A stretch of 64,000 nucleotides of DNA, taken from positions 22,156 to 86,155 of the forward strand of contig JAMONP010000061.1 in the NCBI GenBank assembly GCA_027065695.1, given 5' to 3'. The position numbers were made by a program, and so were the translations under genes. Under the pieces are notes generated by a model that made no database searches, was not told where the DNA came from, and saw only the letters and a list, made by a program, of their open reading frames with translations. The stretch comes from Desulfuromonadales bacterium. GTDB taxonomy: Bacteria > Desulfobacterota > Desulfuromonadia > Desulfuromonadales > BM103. This document shows positions 46,225 through 56,168 of this stretch, piece after piece; positions within the stretch are counted from its first letter, which is position 1, and every line of letters begins with the position of its first letter.

Positions 46225-47625
46225 TCAAGGGAGTTGAGTACTGACCTTGGCCATGATTCTGGTGAAGGTTGCAAAATTCTGCTCATAGAAAATTTCTTCA
46301 GGAAGATCGGAGCTGACCTTGCGTAGTAGCAGGAACGTGTCGCCAAGACGGCCCTGATTGTCGAAGAGAGTTCGTTCGAGCAATGGGAAGAGGTCCGACC
46401 GCTCTTTAGAGAGTAAGCGTTTCTCAAACTCCTGAAGCTCGATAATCTTATGTGAAACCTCAAGACCGTCATCATCAAAACGATAGAAGGAAAGTTTTTG
46501 TTGATAAAAATTTCTGGTGTGTGGAGCACGTTGCAACAGGAAGTAGGAGCGCTGTGCTGACTCACGAAACAAATCCCATATCGGGTTATGCGCTTCAACG
46601 GTGCGTTTTGCACCGTAAAAATAACGGAAGACCAGGCTGTTAAAACACTCCTCCTCGATAAAACCGGAGATCTTTTGGTCAGAGCTCTGGGCAAAGTAGC
46701 CAGCAGGACCGATACGCTCTTTCTCAACCAAGGGGTTGCCGCATATCAGGCAGCCAGTTATGAGGCTGTTGCGCCGTTTTTCATAAGCACTTTGGTGCTC
46801 TTCTTCACTATGGGCCATGTCCATGCGGTATTCATCCAGGCGTCGCACGTCAGTATCAATGCTACCCAGATAGACCTGGCGGGCAATATGGGTCATCTGT
46901 ACATGCACTTCAGTATTGCGTCCATGAGTGAGAACCGGGTAGATCTTGCCTTCAGGATTGGTGTTCAGTGACTCAACCTTAGGGCTTTTGGCAATATAGC
47001 CTTCCATGCAGCGATAGCCACGGTTGATGGCGTAGGCTTTTAACAGCTGGTATGGATCGCTGAAAGGGCCATTATAGCGAATGCGCTTGTCGACCAGACA
47101 GGGCAGGATGCGTAATGGTCGACGTGATAGACTATGGAAGTCGAAAAAATCGTATATATGCTGGCAGTTGTCCATGGAGGGAGCATCTTTCACCGGGACA
47201 ATAACCCGGTCGGCAACATAGAGAGCGCTCTGGGTGAAGATGTCCAGATCAGGACGTGTGTCAATAACCACGATGCCAGTGAGGCTGGATTTGGCCAGAG
47301 CTCTAGCCAGGGCCGTTGGGTCATCAAGCTCACGGCGCAGGATGTGCATTTGATCACTTGAAGGAATGAACTGAACGCCGTATTCTCCTATCTCAACCAG
47401 ATTGTCAGGGTTGCTGCCGGTAAAGAGGCTGCCAACATCACCCTGTGCTGATTTCCGGTTGATTCGGAACATCTGGTCGACGGAGAAATGATTATCAAAA
47501 CTCAGCAGGGTAACCGGAAGATCTTCATGAAGGGCTTTCAGGTAGATCGCCAGGTTGGTGGCCAGCGTAGTTTTACCGACGCCGCCCTTATCGCTTGAAA
47601 TTGTGACAATATATGGTGCAGACAT
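46225..47625 (-). CDS. Orphan ParA/MinD-like P-loop ATPase with long C-terminal extension
   Basis: The 466-residue protein begins with a deviant Walker A (SSDKGGVGKTTLATNLA, residues 10-26), has a Walker B-like VVIDTRPD and a MinD-type ATPase domain to about residue 260. The remaining 200 residues are unlike ParA: they contain one CLICGN pair and charged helices. No parB, minC or minE neighbours it, and the flanking genes are on the other strand. I do not recognise the subfamily; partner localisation or positioning is a generic guess from the fold. Confidence 0.8.
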   Translation of the reverse strand: MSAPYIVTISSDKGGVGKTTLATNLAIYLKALHEDLPVTLLSFDNHFSVDQMFRINRKSAQGDVGSLFTGSNPDNLVEIGEYGVQFIPSSDQMHILRRELDDPTALARALAKSSLTGIVVIDTRPDLDIFTQSALYVADRVIVPVKDAPSMDNCQHIYDFFDFHSLSRRPLRILPCLVDKRIRYNGPFSDPYQLLKAYAINRGYRCMEGYIAKSPKVESLNTNPEGKIYPVLTHGRNTEVHVQMTHIARQVYLGSIDTDVRRLDEYRMDMAHSEEEHQSAYEKRRNSLITGCLICGNPLVEKERIGPAGYFAQSSDQKISGFIEEECFNSLVFRYFYGAKRTVEAHNPIWDLFRESAQRSYFLLQRAPHTRNFYQQKLSFYRFDDDGLEVSHKIIELQEFEKRLLSKERSDLFPLLERTLFDNQGRLGDTFLLLRKVSSDLPEEIFYEQNFATFTRIMAKVSTQLP

Positions 47626-47715
47626 AAGGCTCCTTACGAATTTGATCTCGACAATATATAGGGGTAGTCTGGTGAAAAGTCAAACAGAAACCACAAGATA
47701 CAGGGTCTATGACAG

Positions 47716-48915
47716 GTGACAGGTAAGTCTCAAATAATAACGGTCAGTGGTCTGGTCGCATTACTTCAGGAAGTTGTGGAAAGCAATTTCGTGACGGTGA
47801 CAGTTGAAGGTGAAATCTCCAATTTTGCTTCTCCGGCGTCTGGTCATTGGTATTTTACGCTCAAGGACAGTGGTTCTCAGTTGCGAGGTGTTATGTTTCG
47901 CAGCCGCAACAGGCTGGTGGATAACCCGCCACGGGACGGTATGCAGGTTGTCTGCACAGGGACCGTGACGGTTTATGTCGCCCGCGGCGAGATGCAGCTG
48001 GTTGTCGACAGCCTGGAACAAGCTGGTCGAGGACAGCTACAGGTGGCGTTTGAAGCCCTCAAAGAGAAACTTGCCGGTGAGGGGTTCTTTGCCGCTGAGC
48101 GCAAACGTCCTCTGCCAAATTTCCCAAAAGCTGTGGGTATAGTGACCTCAGCAACAGGTGCCGCAATTCATGACATCCTCAATATTCTGCGCCGCCGAGC
48201 TCCCGATGTGCATCTTATATTGAGACCTGTTAAGGTTCAGGGAGAAGGTGCTGCAAAAGAAATTGCGACGGCAATCGAAGAGTTAAACCAGTATGGTGGG
48301 CTTGATGTTCTGATTGTTGGGCGTGGAGGTGGCTCACTTGAGGATTTATGGGCTTTCAACGAAGAGGTTGTCGCTCGGGCTATTGCTGGCTCTGAAGTTC
48401 CTGTCATCTCGGCGGTAGGTCATGAAACAGATTATACAATTGCGGATTTTGTTGCCGACCTGCGTGCGCCGACACCAAGTGCAGCAGCAGAGCTGGTTGC
48501 TAAAAACCGACAGGAACTGGAAGCACATATCGATCACCTCATCATGCGTCTGCAATCACGCATTGATCAGTCTCTAAGCCTGGTCAGCGAGCGCCTTAGC
48601 AGTCTTGAGGGTCGCCTCAAGCTTGCCGCGCGTGATTTCAAGCGTCTGCCTGATGATATTACTGACCTTGAGAAGGGCCTCGCTCTGGCAATGAGTGCTA
48701 GAATGCGTGAATATACTGATTCTCTGGGATTAGTTGCTGGTCGTTTACACGCGTTATCTCCACTGTTGCAACTTGAGCGTGGATATGTGATCGCCAGCCA
48801 TGAACAAGGCGGTTCCGGTCTGGTCTCGGCAGACACTCTAGAGCCTGGTGATCGCCTCTGGTTGCGTTTTGCCAGTGGTCAGGCCCGTACCCATATAGAG
48901 GAAATTGATTCATGA
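47716..48915 (+). CDS. xseA: Exodeoxyribonuclease VII large subunit
   Basis: The 399-residue protein has the N-terminal OB-fold (VTVEGEISNFASPASGHWYFTLKD), the catalytic domain with GRGGGSLEDLWAFNEE and VISAVGHETDYTIADF, and a long coiled coil. The start is GTG 47716. The small-subunit gene xseB lies about 1 kb downstream, separated by an M23 peptidase gene. Confidence 0.96.
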   Translation: MTGKSQIITVSGLVALLQEVVESNFVTVTVEGEISNFASPASGHWYFTLKDSGSQLRGVMFRSRNRLVDNPPRDGMQVVCTGTVTVYVARGEMQLVVDSLEQAGRGQLQVAFEALKEKLAGEGFFAAERKRPLPNFPKAVGIVTSATGAAIHDILNILRRRAPDVHLILRPVKVQGEGAAKEIATAIEELNQYGGLDVLIVGRGGGSLEDLWAFNEEVVARAIAGSEVPVISAVGHETDYTIADFVADLRAPTPSAAAELVAKNRQELEAHIDHLIMRLQSRIDQSLSLVSERLSSLEGRLKLAARDFKRLPDDITDLEKGLALAMSARMREYTDSLGLVAGRLHALSPLLQLERGYVIASHEQGGSGLVSADTLEPGDRLWLRFASGQARTHIEEIDS

Positions 48916-49793
48916 TGCGCCTGGTCCTCATTCTGTTTATGTCCCTTGTCTTCATGCAATCCGTGTTCATGCAACCTGTGTTTACCCAACTGGCCTGGTC
49001 TGGTGAACTGACCCTGTTCTCTACGGAGGTTTATAATGGAGAGGTGGCTGTGCTGCGTTGGCAGGGGGAGCCCCTCTCTTTTGGTGTGGTGCGTTTCATG
49101 GATGAGGTTTTCTATCTCTATCCAGACCCTGATGGTGCTGTCGCCTTATTGCCGATCAGTCTGAATACTCCTGCTGGTAACTATCCCATTCTTGCCTCTA
49201 TAGTTGATCTCCACGGCCAGACAACAGCAACGGAGTTGATGCTGCATGTTGCTTACAAGGATCGTCCTGAAGAGCATTTGACTCTGCCGGAACGTATGGT
49301 CACACCAAAAGGTGAGACTGTTGCTCGCATCAATCGCGAAAGTAAACTTCTCAAGGAAAAGTATGCCCTGCGATCAACGCGATCCTGGACGACTTTTGAG
49401 CGACCGGTTGGTGATCAGGTTAACAGTGTTTTCGGCAAGCGCAGGGTGCTTAATGGTAAACCAAAGTCACCGCACAGCGGTACGGACTTTCGTAGTCGAG
49501 CAGGAACTCCGGTAGGTTCCATCAGTAACGGTCGTGTCGTTTTGGTCGCAGACCTTTTCTATACCGGCCAAACAGTCGTTGTCGATCACGGTGAGGGGTT
49601 GATCTCTTTATATGCTCACCTCTCAAAGGTCATGGTAGCGGAAGGCCGTGATGTTCTTATGGGTGAGGTGCTTGGTAAGGTTGGCAGCACTGGCCGGTCG
49701 ACCGGTGCTCATCTGCACCTTACGGTCAGATTGTTAGAAACCCGGATTGATCCGCTTGCACTGCTGGCGGTTTTTAAAGCTCCGGAACAGTGA
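48912..49793 (+). CDS. Exported M23 (LytM) peptidoglycan endopeptidase
   Basis: The 293-residue protein has a signal peptide (about 1-31), an N-terminal beta domain (LTLFSTEVYNGEVAVLRW) and an M23 catalytic domain with HSGTDFRS (first His and Asp ligands) and HLHLTVR (the HxH ligands), so all zinc ligands are present, unlike the EnvC-like protein. Its ATG overlaps the xseA stop. It probably cleaves peptide cross-links in the periplasm. Confidence 0.9.
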   Translation: MMRLVLILFMSLVFMQSVFMQPVFTQLAWSGELTLFSTEVYNGEVAVLRWQGEPLSFGVVRFMDEVFYLYPDPDGAVALLPISLNTPAGNYPILASIVDLHGQTTATELMLHVAYKDRPEEHLTLPERMVTPKGETVARINRESKLLKEKYALRSTRSWTTFERPVGDQVNSVFGKRRVLNGKPKSPHSGTDFRSRAGTPVGSISNGRVVLVADLFYTGQTVVVDHGEGLISLYAHLSKVMVAEGRDVLMGEVLGKVGSTGRSTGAHLHLTVRLLETRIDPLALLAVFKAPEQ

Positions 49794-49877
49794 ATCGCTA
49801 AGGGAATCAGATTGGTACGGGATTCAGGTTGACATGGGGCTGATAGCGTGGTGTTTTACAGATGAAAGGAAGAGTGC

Positions 49878-50117
49878 ATGCCGGAAGAGATGACATTTGA
49901 ACAAGCGCTGAAGAGCCTGGAAGAGGCTGTTGCTCGACTTGAGCAGGGGCAGATGCCTCTTGATGAAGCTTTGGATTGTTTTGAAACTGGTGTACAGGGT
50001 GCCAACCTGTGCCGAAAAAATCTGCAAGCGGTCAAGGCACGGATCGAAACCCTGCTGAAAAATGCTGATGGTTCCTTTAGCACAGAGCCTTTTGGTGGCC
50101 GTGAAGATCAGGAGTAA
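49878..50117 (+). CDS. xseB: Exodeoxyribonuclease VII small subunit
   Basis: The 79-residue protein matches XseB: MTFEQALKSLEEAVARLEQG, PLDEALDCFETGVQ and the C-terminal helix. ATG 49878 follows GGAAGAG. It lies directly before ispA and dxs, the usual order xseB-ispA-dxs. Confidence 0.95.
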   Translation: MPEEMTFEQALKSLEEAVARLEQGQMPLDEALDCFETGVQGANLCRKNLQAVKARIETLLKNADGSFSTEPFGGREDQE

Positions 50118-50125
50118 CCCGTCCT

Positions 50126-51016
50126 ATGGACCTCAAGGCTTACCTCAAAAATCGTTCGGCTATGGTAGATCAGGCCCTGGACCGCTGGCTACCTACCGAA
50201 GACTTTCTGCCCCATTCTCTACATCAGGCGATGCGTTATTCGGTTTTTGCTGGTGGCAAGCGTCTGCGACCGATCCTGATGATTGCGGCGTGTGAGGCGG
50301 TTGGTGGTTCCGCACAACAGGTTATGCATGCTGCATGTGCTCTGGAGATGATCCATACTTACTCCCTGGTGCATGACGATCTGCCTGCCATGGATGACGA
50401 TGATTTTCGCCGTGGCCAACAAACCAATCATAAAGTCTATGGTGAGGCGACGGCTATATTGGCTGGTGATGCCCTACTTACCGAAGCCTTTCGTTTACTG
50501 GCGGATGCCGAGGCCAATAAATCGGCACCACCGAAGACAGTCTTGAGAGTCATTGAGCTTGTCGCCCGCTTTGCCGGTTCCCATGGTATGGTTGGCGGCC
50601 AAGTTGTTGATATGGAGTCTGAGGGTAAAGAGATAGATTTCCCGACGTTGGAATATATTCACACGCATAAAACCGGTGGTTTAATTCTGGCGTCAGTACA
50701 GGTTGGTGCCTTACTAGGCGGCGGTGATGAAGAACAATTCGCCGCATTGACCCGTTTTGGTGGCGCGGCAGGATTGGCTTTTCAGATCGCAGATGATATT
50801 CTGGATGTTGTTGGTGATCAGGCTGAACTAGGTAAGGATGTTGGTAGTGACCAAGCCCGTGGCAAGGCTACTTATCCGGCCCTGCTCGGTCTTGCCGAGG
50901 CGCGTCAACGTGCCGACGAACTCTGTGATCTTGCGGTTGAGTCACTGAATCCTCTCGGGAGTGCTGCGGAAACCTTACAGGTACTGGCCCGTTACATTGT
51001 TGATCGAAATTCTTGA
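50126..51016 (+). CDS. ispA: Polyprenyl (farnesyl/geranylgeranyl) diphosphate synthase
   Basis: The 296-residue protein has the two Asp-rich motifs of trans-prenyl synthases: DDLPAMDDDDFRRG (first) and DDILDVVGD (second), with GGKRLRP near the N-terminus. Chain length is set by residues before the first motif and cannot be fixed here; the position in the xseB-ispA-dxs group favours farnesyl diphosphate for quinones and undecaprenyl carriers. Confidence 0.93.
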   Translation: MDLKAYLKNRSAMVDQALDRWLPTEDFLPHSLHQAMRYSVFAGGKRLRPILMIAACEAVGGSAQQVMHAACALEMIHTYSLVHDDLPAMDDDDFRRGQQTNHKVYGEATAILAGDALLTEAFRLLADAEANKSAPPKTVLRVIELVARFAGSHGMVGGQVVDMESEGKEIDFPTLEYIHTHKTGGLILASVQVGALLGGGDEEQFAALTRFGGAAGLAFQIADDILDVVGDQAELGKDVGSDQARGKATYPALLGLAEARQRADELCDLAVESLNPLGSAAETLQVLARYIVDRNS

Positions 51017-51034
51017 ATAATATATGCGGTGAAT

Positions 51035-52909
51035 ATGTCTGAGATATTGAACCAGGATAATCCTCTTGCAGCACTGAAAGAACTTCCCGAAGCAGATTTG
51101 CCGCAGCTGGCCGAGGAACTTCGGGATGTAATTGTCAAAACCGTGGCCGAGACCGGTGGTCATCTGGCAAGTTCTCTTGGTGTCGTAGAGTTGACGATTG
51201 CTTTGCATCGGGTTTTCGATTCTCCTACAGATAAAATTGTCTGGGATGTTGGTCACCAGGCCTATGCTCACAAGCTGCTGACGGGTCGTTATGCACGTTT
51301 CAGCACCCTGCGGCAACTGAATGGCATTAGCGGCTTTCCCAAGCGAAATGAGAGCCCTCACGATTGTTTTGATGTCGGTCATTCCAGTACCTCAATTGCT
51401 GCTGCTCTCGGTATGGCGACAGCACGCGATGCTAAGGGTCTTAATAAGAAGGTGGTTGCTATTATCGGTGACGGTTCTTTGACTGCCGGTCTGGCGTTCG
51501 AGTCGCTCAATCAGGCCGGTCATCTTAAAAAAGACCTGCTGGTTATCCTGAACGACAACGAAATGTCGATTTCACCGAATGTCGGTGCGCTCTCATCCTT
51601 TTTCAGCCGGCAGATGACCTCTGACTTTTTTGTACGTCTGAAACGGGAAACGGAAACCTTTCTCGATAGTGTTCCGAAAATTGGCAAAGACCTCAGACGT
51701 CTGGCGAAAAAGGCAGAGGAGGCGGTTAAGGGCTTTTTGACGCCTGGAATGCTCTTTGAAGCGTTTGATTTTGATTATGTTGGCCCGATTAATGGCCACA
51801 AACTCGATGAACTGATTCAAACTCTGGAAAATATTACCAATATGGACGGCCCTGTGCTGATGCATGTGGTCACCAAGAAGGGCAAAGGTTATCCCCCCGC
51901 CGAAGAGAATCCCGGCCTCTATCATGGAGTTGGACCATTTGATCCGGTAACAGGGGAAGTGCAGAAAGGCAGTGGTAACCTGCCCAGTTACACATCTGTC
52001 TTTGGCAAGACATTGACTGAACTGGCCGAAAAAGATGATCGCATCGTTGCCATTACGGCGGCCATGCTGGAGGGAACCGGACTCAAGTCTTTCGCCGAGC
52101 GCTTTCCTGAGCGTTTCTTCGATGTCGGTATTGCCGAGCAGCATGCGGTTACTTTTGCCGCCGGTATGGCGACCCAGGGGCTCAAACCGGTGCTGGCCAT
52201 TTATTCCACCTTTTTGCAGCGTGCTTATGACAATGTCGTGCTAGATGTCTGTTTGCAGAAATTGCCAGTCACTTTTGCTCTGGATCGTGGTGGTCTTGTT
52301 GGCGCCGATGGCCCGACGCATCACGGTGTGTTCGACTTTTCCTACTTGCGTCACATCCCTAATATGACTTTCATGGTGCCCCGTGACGAAAATTACTTAC
52401 GTCACGCAATGGCGACGGCATTGGCTTTCGATGGTCCTTTTGCCTACCGGTATCCGCGTGGTACCGGAACCGGTGTCACTGCGGAAAAACCTCGTCAGCT
52501 TGCCGTAGGGAAGGGTGAGAAACTGCGTGATGGCAAGGATGGTGTTATCTTTGCTGTTGGTGCTCTGATTACTGACGCTCTGGCTGCGGCCGAGACTCTG
52601 GCCGGTGATGGTCATGACTTCGCGGTCGTCGATCCGGTCTATCTTAAGCCTCTCGATAAAGAGTTGTTGGTTGCAGAGGCAGTCAGGACCGGATTTGTTG
52701 TCACCATAGAAGAGAATGCCCTCCAGGGCGGCTTCGGTTCAGCTGTTCTGGAACTATTTTGCGAGGAGGGGCTCACTGTGCCAGTCAAAAGAATTGGCCT
52801 TCCGGACAAGTTTATCGAGCAGGGGACTCAGACAGAGTTGCGGGCACGCTGTGGTCTGGATGTCGAAGGTATTGTTGCTACGATTAAGGGTGCGTTGGGC
52901 AAGGATTAG
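51035..52909 (+). CDS. dxs: 1-deoxy-D-xylulose-5-phosphate synthase
   Basis: The 624-residue transketolase-like protein condenses pyruvate and glyceraldehyde 3-phosphate at the head of the MEP isoprenoid pathway. It shows the thiamine-diphosphate motif [25 protein letters not shown], the pyrimidine-domain segment [25 protein letters not shown] and a transketolase C-terminal domain. ATG 51035 is used; GTG 51029 is in frame. The gene follows ispA by 18 bases. No tlyA or nadK follows, as it does in some relatives; a terminator and the CRISPR locus come next. Confidence 0.96.
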   Translation: MSEILNQDNPLAALKELPEADLPQLAEELRDVIVKTVAETGGHLASSLGVVELTIALHRVFDSPTDKIVWDVGHQAYAHKLLTGRYARFSTLRQLNGISGFPKRNESPHDCFDVGHSSTSIAAALGMATARDAKGLNKKVVAIIGDGSLTAGLAFESLNQAGHLKKDLLVILNDNEMSISPNVGALSSFFSRQMTSDFFVRLKRETETFLDSVPKIGKDLRRLAKKAEEAVKGFLTPGMLFEAFDFDYVGPINGHKLDELIQTLENITNMDGPVLMHVVTKKGKGYPPAEENPGLYHGVGPFDPVTGEVQKGSGNLPSYTSVFGKTLTELAEKDDRIVAITAAMLEGTGLKSFAERFPERFFDVGIAEQHAVTFAAGMATQGLKPVLAIYSTFLQRAYDNVVLDVCLQKLPVTFALDRGGLVGADGPTHHGVFDFSYLRHIPNMTFMVPRDENYLRHAMATALAFDGPFAYRYPRGTGTGVTAEKPRQLAVGKGEKLRDGKDGVIFAVGALITDALAAAETLAGDGHDFAVVDPVYLKPLDKELLVAEAVRTGFVVTIEENALQGGFGSAVLELFCEEGLTVPVKRIGLPDKFIEQGTQTELRARCGLDVEGIVATIKGALGKD

Positions 52910-53019
52910 CTAAGGAAAAGAAATAATCAGGAGTATTATACTGTTAACGATAAAGTAGTAATTTTTGACTAATCCTTATTTGTAGATTTTCCAGGGGGGA
53001 TGGAATGTGAAATCTGCTG

Positions 53020-53058
53020 AAACGCATTGTCGGCCACGTGACCGCAATGCGTTTTTTT
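53020..53058 (+). terminator. Intrinsic terminator between dxs and the CRISPR-Cas locus
   Basis: AAACGCATTG (53020-53029) and CAATGCGTTT form a 10-base-pair stem, extended by an inner CGG/CCG pairing around CCACGTGA, followed by a run of seven T. It isolates the cas operon from the isoprenoid genes. Only 43 bases remain before the exonuclease ATG; a TATTAT (53076-53081) there could be a -10 with a poor -35. Confidence 0.85.
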
Positions 53059-53101
53059 GTGCTTGTAGTGTGACTTATTATGACATGGTGGGCGAGTAGT
53101 T

Positions 53102-53611
53102 ATGAAGAGCATTGTTTTTGACATTGAAACCACTGGGCTTTCACCCAATACTGGACATCGTATCATTGAGATTGGCGCATTGTCCATGCAGGGGGCAGAG
53201 ATTGTGTCGGAATTCCATAGTTTGATTGATTGCGATTATCCGATTTCCCCGCAGGCACAACGGGTTCACGGTATCAGTGCGCAGATGCTGCGAGATCAAC
53301 CGCTGCCGGATATGGTTTTTACTGCCTTCCGGGATTTCATCGGTCACCTGCCTCTGGTTGCTCATAATGCACCTTTTGATACGCGTTTTCTGCGAGCCGA
53401 GTTTGCTCAACTTGGATATTCTCTGAAAAATACCATCCACTGTACTCTGAAGCTGAGTCGCCGCCATTGGCCGCACTTGCCGAATCACCGTTTGGATACG
53501 GTTTTTGCGCGGCTTGGCGGCAGGGTTGATGCGACGATACAAAGGCATCGGGCGCTTGATGATGCGAGGATGGCGGCTTTTGTTTGGGGGGAGATATTGA
53601 AACGTGGATGA
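53102..53611 (+). CDS. DEDDh 3'-5' exonuclease (DnaQ-like), first gene of the cas operon
   Basis: The 169-residue single-domain protein has all DEDDh residues: D7 and E9 in FDIETTGL, D93 in HNAPFD, and H149/D154 in HRALDDAR. It resembles the epsilon/ExoX exonuclease fold and removes nucleotides from DNA 3' ends. GTG 53604 of cas3 lies inside its last codons (8-base overlap), so it is coupled to the interference genes. In some type I-E systems a DnaQ domain is fused to Cas2; Cas2 here has none, so a stand-alone prespacer-trimming role is possible. A housekeeping exonuclease placed there by chance is the alternative. Confidence 0.9.
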   Translation: MKSIVFDIETTGLSPNTGHRIIEIGALSMQGAEIVSEFHSLIDCDYPISPQAQRVHGISAQMLRDQPLPDMVFTAFRDFIGHLPLVAHNAPFDTRFLRAEFAQLGYSLKNTIHCTLKLSRRHWPHLPNHRLDTVFARLGGRVDATIQRHRALDDARMAAFVWGEILKRG

Positions 53612-56168
53612 GTTGACTGCTGGTTATTATCGGTATTGGGGGAAGGCAGCGGAGGACGGGAGTTACCATCTGTTGCCGTATCATTGTTTGGATGTGGCGG
53701 CGGTGGGTAAATACTGGTGGGAACAGAGCCCGTCTCTTCGTTTACAAATTTCGCAACAATTGGGGCTGTCTGAAGATGTCGCCCTTGCCTGGATCATGTT
53801 CTTTTTGGCAATGCATGATTTTGGTAAGTTCGATGTTCGCTTTCAGTCCAAGGTGCAGCAAGTATGTAATAAGCTTTTCCCCTTCAATCTACCAGGTCAA
53901 CTTACGTCTGATTATTATCACGGGCCGAAAGGGTTTATGTGGCTTGCACAAGAGTTGAGGGAATATTTAGGACAAGACGAATTACGCCCCAGTCAGCGTA
54001 AACCGTATCAACACTGGGTTGCGCAGGTTGCTGGTCATCATGGCCAAATTCCGACCGACCCTTCTTTGTCAATTCCGTTATTTGTCCCTCCCGAAATTGT
54101 CGAGTTCGATGCTAAGGCGAGAAGTGCATGGATACGTACATTGACCAGGTTGTTTCTTTCACCGCAGAAAATAGAGTTATCTGATATCCCACCGGTCGCA
54201 CCAAATATACTCGCTGGTTTTTGTAGTGTCTGTGACTGGATTGGATCAAATCAAAAGTTTTTTAATTTTCAATCGGAGCCAAGAGATTTAAAAGAATATT
54301 TTGAAGAACGTTATGAAATTGCAGCCTCTGCGGTTGAACGCTTAGGGGTGATAAGTCGCCCACTGCCCCAGGGGGGAATGGATGTCCTCTTCCCGGAATA
54401 TCAGCCGAGGGGGTTGCAAACACTGGTTGCTCAACTTCCGGTTCACAGAGGACTCACGATTATAGAGGCACCAACAGGCTCGGGTAAAACAGAAGCCGCT
54501 CTCGCTTATGCGTCGAGACTGTTGGCCGGAGGGGCTGCGGAAAGTGTGATCTTTGCGTTACCCACTCAAGCAACGACAAATGCCATGTTTGATCGCCTGC
54601 AAGTTGTAGCTGAACGGCTTTTTAAGGGTGGGAGGAATGTTGTTCTTGCTCACGGTAAACGTGATTTTGTCCAGAATTTTATCGACTTAAAAAATGTCGC
54701 AACTTCTTCATCATACGGCAAAGAACAGGACGGCCTTGTACAGTGTTCCGAATGGTTGGCATCCAGCAGAAAGCGTGTCTTTTTAGGGCAAATTGGAGTT
54801 TGTACAATTGATCAGGTTCTATTATCTGTACTGCCTGTTCGTCATAATTTTGTTCGAGGTTTCGGGGTAAGAAAAAGTGTTCTCATTATTGATGAAGTCC
54901 ATGCCTACGACAGTTACATGTACGGTCTGTTGAACCGGGTTTTAGAGGAACAATATAAAGCCGGTGGAAGTGCCATTTTATTGTCAGCAACTTTGCCTGC
55001 CTTTCAACGTAGACAACTGCAAAAAAGTTGGGGAGATGAAAGTGAAATAACCGTATCAGACTATCCTCTTGTTACTCATTCTGGAGGGGATTGCACCCGT
55101 TTTTTCAAGCTGGATTCTCAGCCCGGTATTGATCGGATAGTGAAGGTCGAGTTGTGGCCAAGCAACAAGGCGGAGTTTACTGTAGAGCATTTAGAAAAAA
55201 TTGTGATAGCTGCCGAGCAAGGTGCAGTGGTAGCTGTCATCTGTAATGTGGTGGCGGAAGCTCAGCGGGTTGCGTCGGCGTTATCAACAATGACAAACCT
55301 CACGGTTGATCTCTTCCATTCACGCTATCGTTTTGTTGATCGGTTGGCAAAAGAATCAGTGGTTATTAACGATTATGGTCCGAAATCAAAGCGCTCTAGG
55401 AGGATTCTGGTTGCAACTCAGGTAGTTGAGCAGAGTCTTGATCTTGATTTTGACTGGATGGTGACCCATCTATGTCCGGTAGATTTGCTCTTCCAACGCC
55501 TTGGGCGTTTACACCGCCATGACAATAAAAGACCTGAAGGGTTTAAGTCACCTTCATGTGCGATTATCATTCCTCCTGAGGGTTCAACCGACTTTGATTT
55601 ACATGAAGTTATCTATCAAAATGTCAGGGCTCTCTGGCGAACCCAGAAAAAACTCGAAGGAGCCGACGAAATTATCTTTCCCAAAGCATATCGCGAATGG
55701 ATTGAAGAAGTTTATCAGGAAGAAGCCCGGGACGACGAACCGGTAGAAATTGACGACAAGTATTTTATTTTCAAAATAATGCAGCGGGAACGTCAGAACC
55801 TTTCTGACCGCATTAGTAGCGCAGCAATTACCCCTTTTGCGGATACCGACGAAAACATTTCTGCGCTGACTCGTGATGGCGACATGAGCTTGCTCGTCAT
55901 GCCAGTGGTTATTGATGCAGGAAAGAAAAGATGTTTGGACGGCCAATGCTTGGATGACCTCGAAGATTGGCAGTTACCCGAGGTTGTTAACCTGCAAACA
56001 ATTTCAGTTCCAGGTACTAATAGTTGGAAAGGATCCTTGCCGCAGGCAGAGCAAGAGGGAATTATTTATTTGGAAATGACGGCAGATGCTGACAAATGGG
56101 TCGCGACCGTGGGGCAATATCGATTCATTTATACCGTTGATCGGGGATTGGAGCGGGAGAAATTATGA
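53604..56168 (+). CDS. cas3: Type I-E Cas3 helicase-nuclease
   Basis: The 854-residue protein has the HD nuclease domain (H27, H71-D72 in MHDFGKFD, H145-H146 in AGHHG, D211 in SVCDWIG), then the SF2 helicase with Walker A APTGSGKT (289-296), DEVH box (430-433), SATLP motif III and the C-terminal helicase half (LVATQVVEQSLDLDFD, QRLGRLHRH). It degrades target DNA after recruitment by Cascade. Length fits E. coli Cas3 (888). The start is GTG 53604; the stop overlaps the cse1 ATG (ATGA). Confidence 0.97.
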   Translation: MDELTAGYYRYWGKAAEDGSYHLLPYHCLDVAAVGKYWWEQSPSLRLQISQQLGLSEDVALAWIMFFLAMHDFGKFDVRFQSKVQQVCNKLFPFNLPGQLTSDYYHGPKGFMWLAQELREYLGQDELRPSQRKPYQHWVAQVAGHHGQIPTDPSLSIPLFVPPEIVEFDAKARSAWIRTLTRLFLSPQKIELSDIPPVAPNILAGFCSVCDWIGSNQKFFNFQSEPRDLKEYFEERYEIAASAVERLGVISRPLPQGGMDVLFPEYQPRGLQTLVAQLPVHRGLTIIEAPTGSGKTEAALAYASRLLAGGAAESVIFALPTQATTNAMFDRLQVVAERLFKGGRNVVLAHGKRDFVQNFIDLKNVATSSSYGKEQDGLVQCSEWLASSRKRVFLGQIGVCTIDQVLLSVLPVRHNFVRGFGVRKSVLIIDEVHAYDSYMYGLLNRVLEEQYKAGGSAILLSATLPAFQRRQLQKSWGDESEITVSDYPLVTHSGGDCTRFFKLDSQPGIDRIVKVELWPSNKAEFTVEHLEKIVIAAEQGAVVAVICNVVAEAQRVASALSTMTNLTVDLFHSRYRFVDRLAKESVVINDYGPKSKRSRRILVATQVVEQSLDLDFDWMVTHLCPVDLLFQRLGRLHRHDNKRPEGFKSPSCAIIIPPEGSTDFDLHEVIYQNVRALWRTQKKLEGADEIIFPKAYREWIEEVYQEEARDDEPVEIDDKYFIFKIMQRERQNLSDRISSAAITPFADTDENISALTRDGDMSLLVMPVVIDAGKKRCLDGQCLDDLEDWQLPEVVNLQTISVPGTNSWKGSLPQAEQEGIIYLEMTADADKWVATVGQYRFIYTVDRGLEREKL

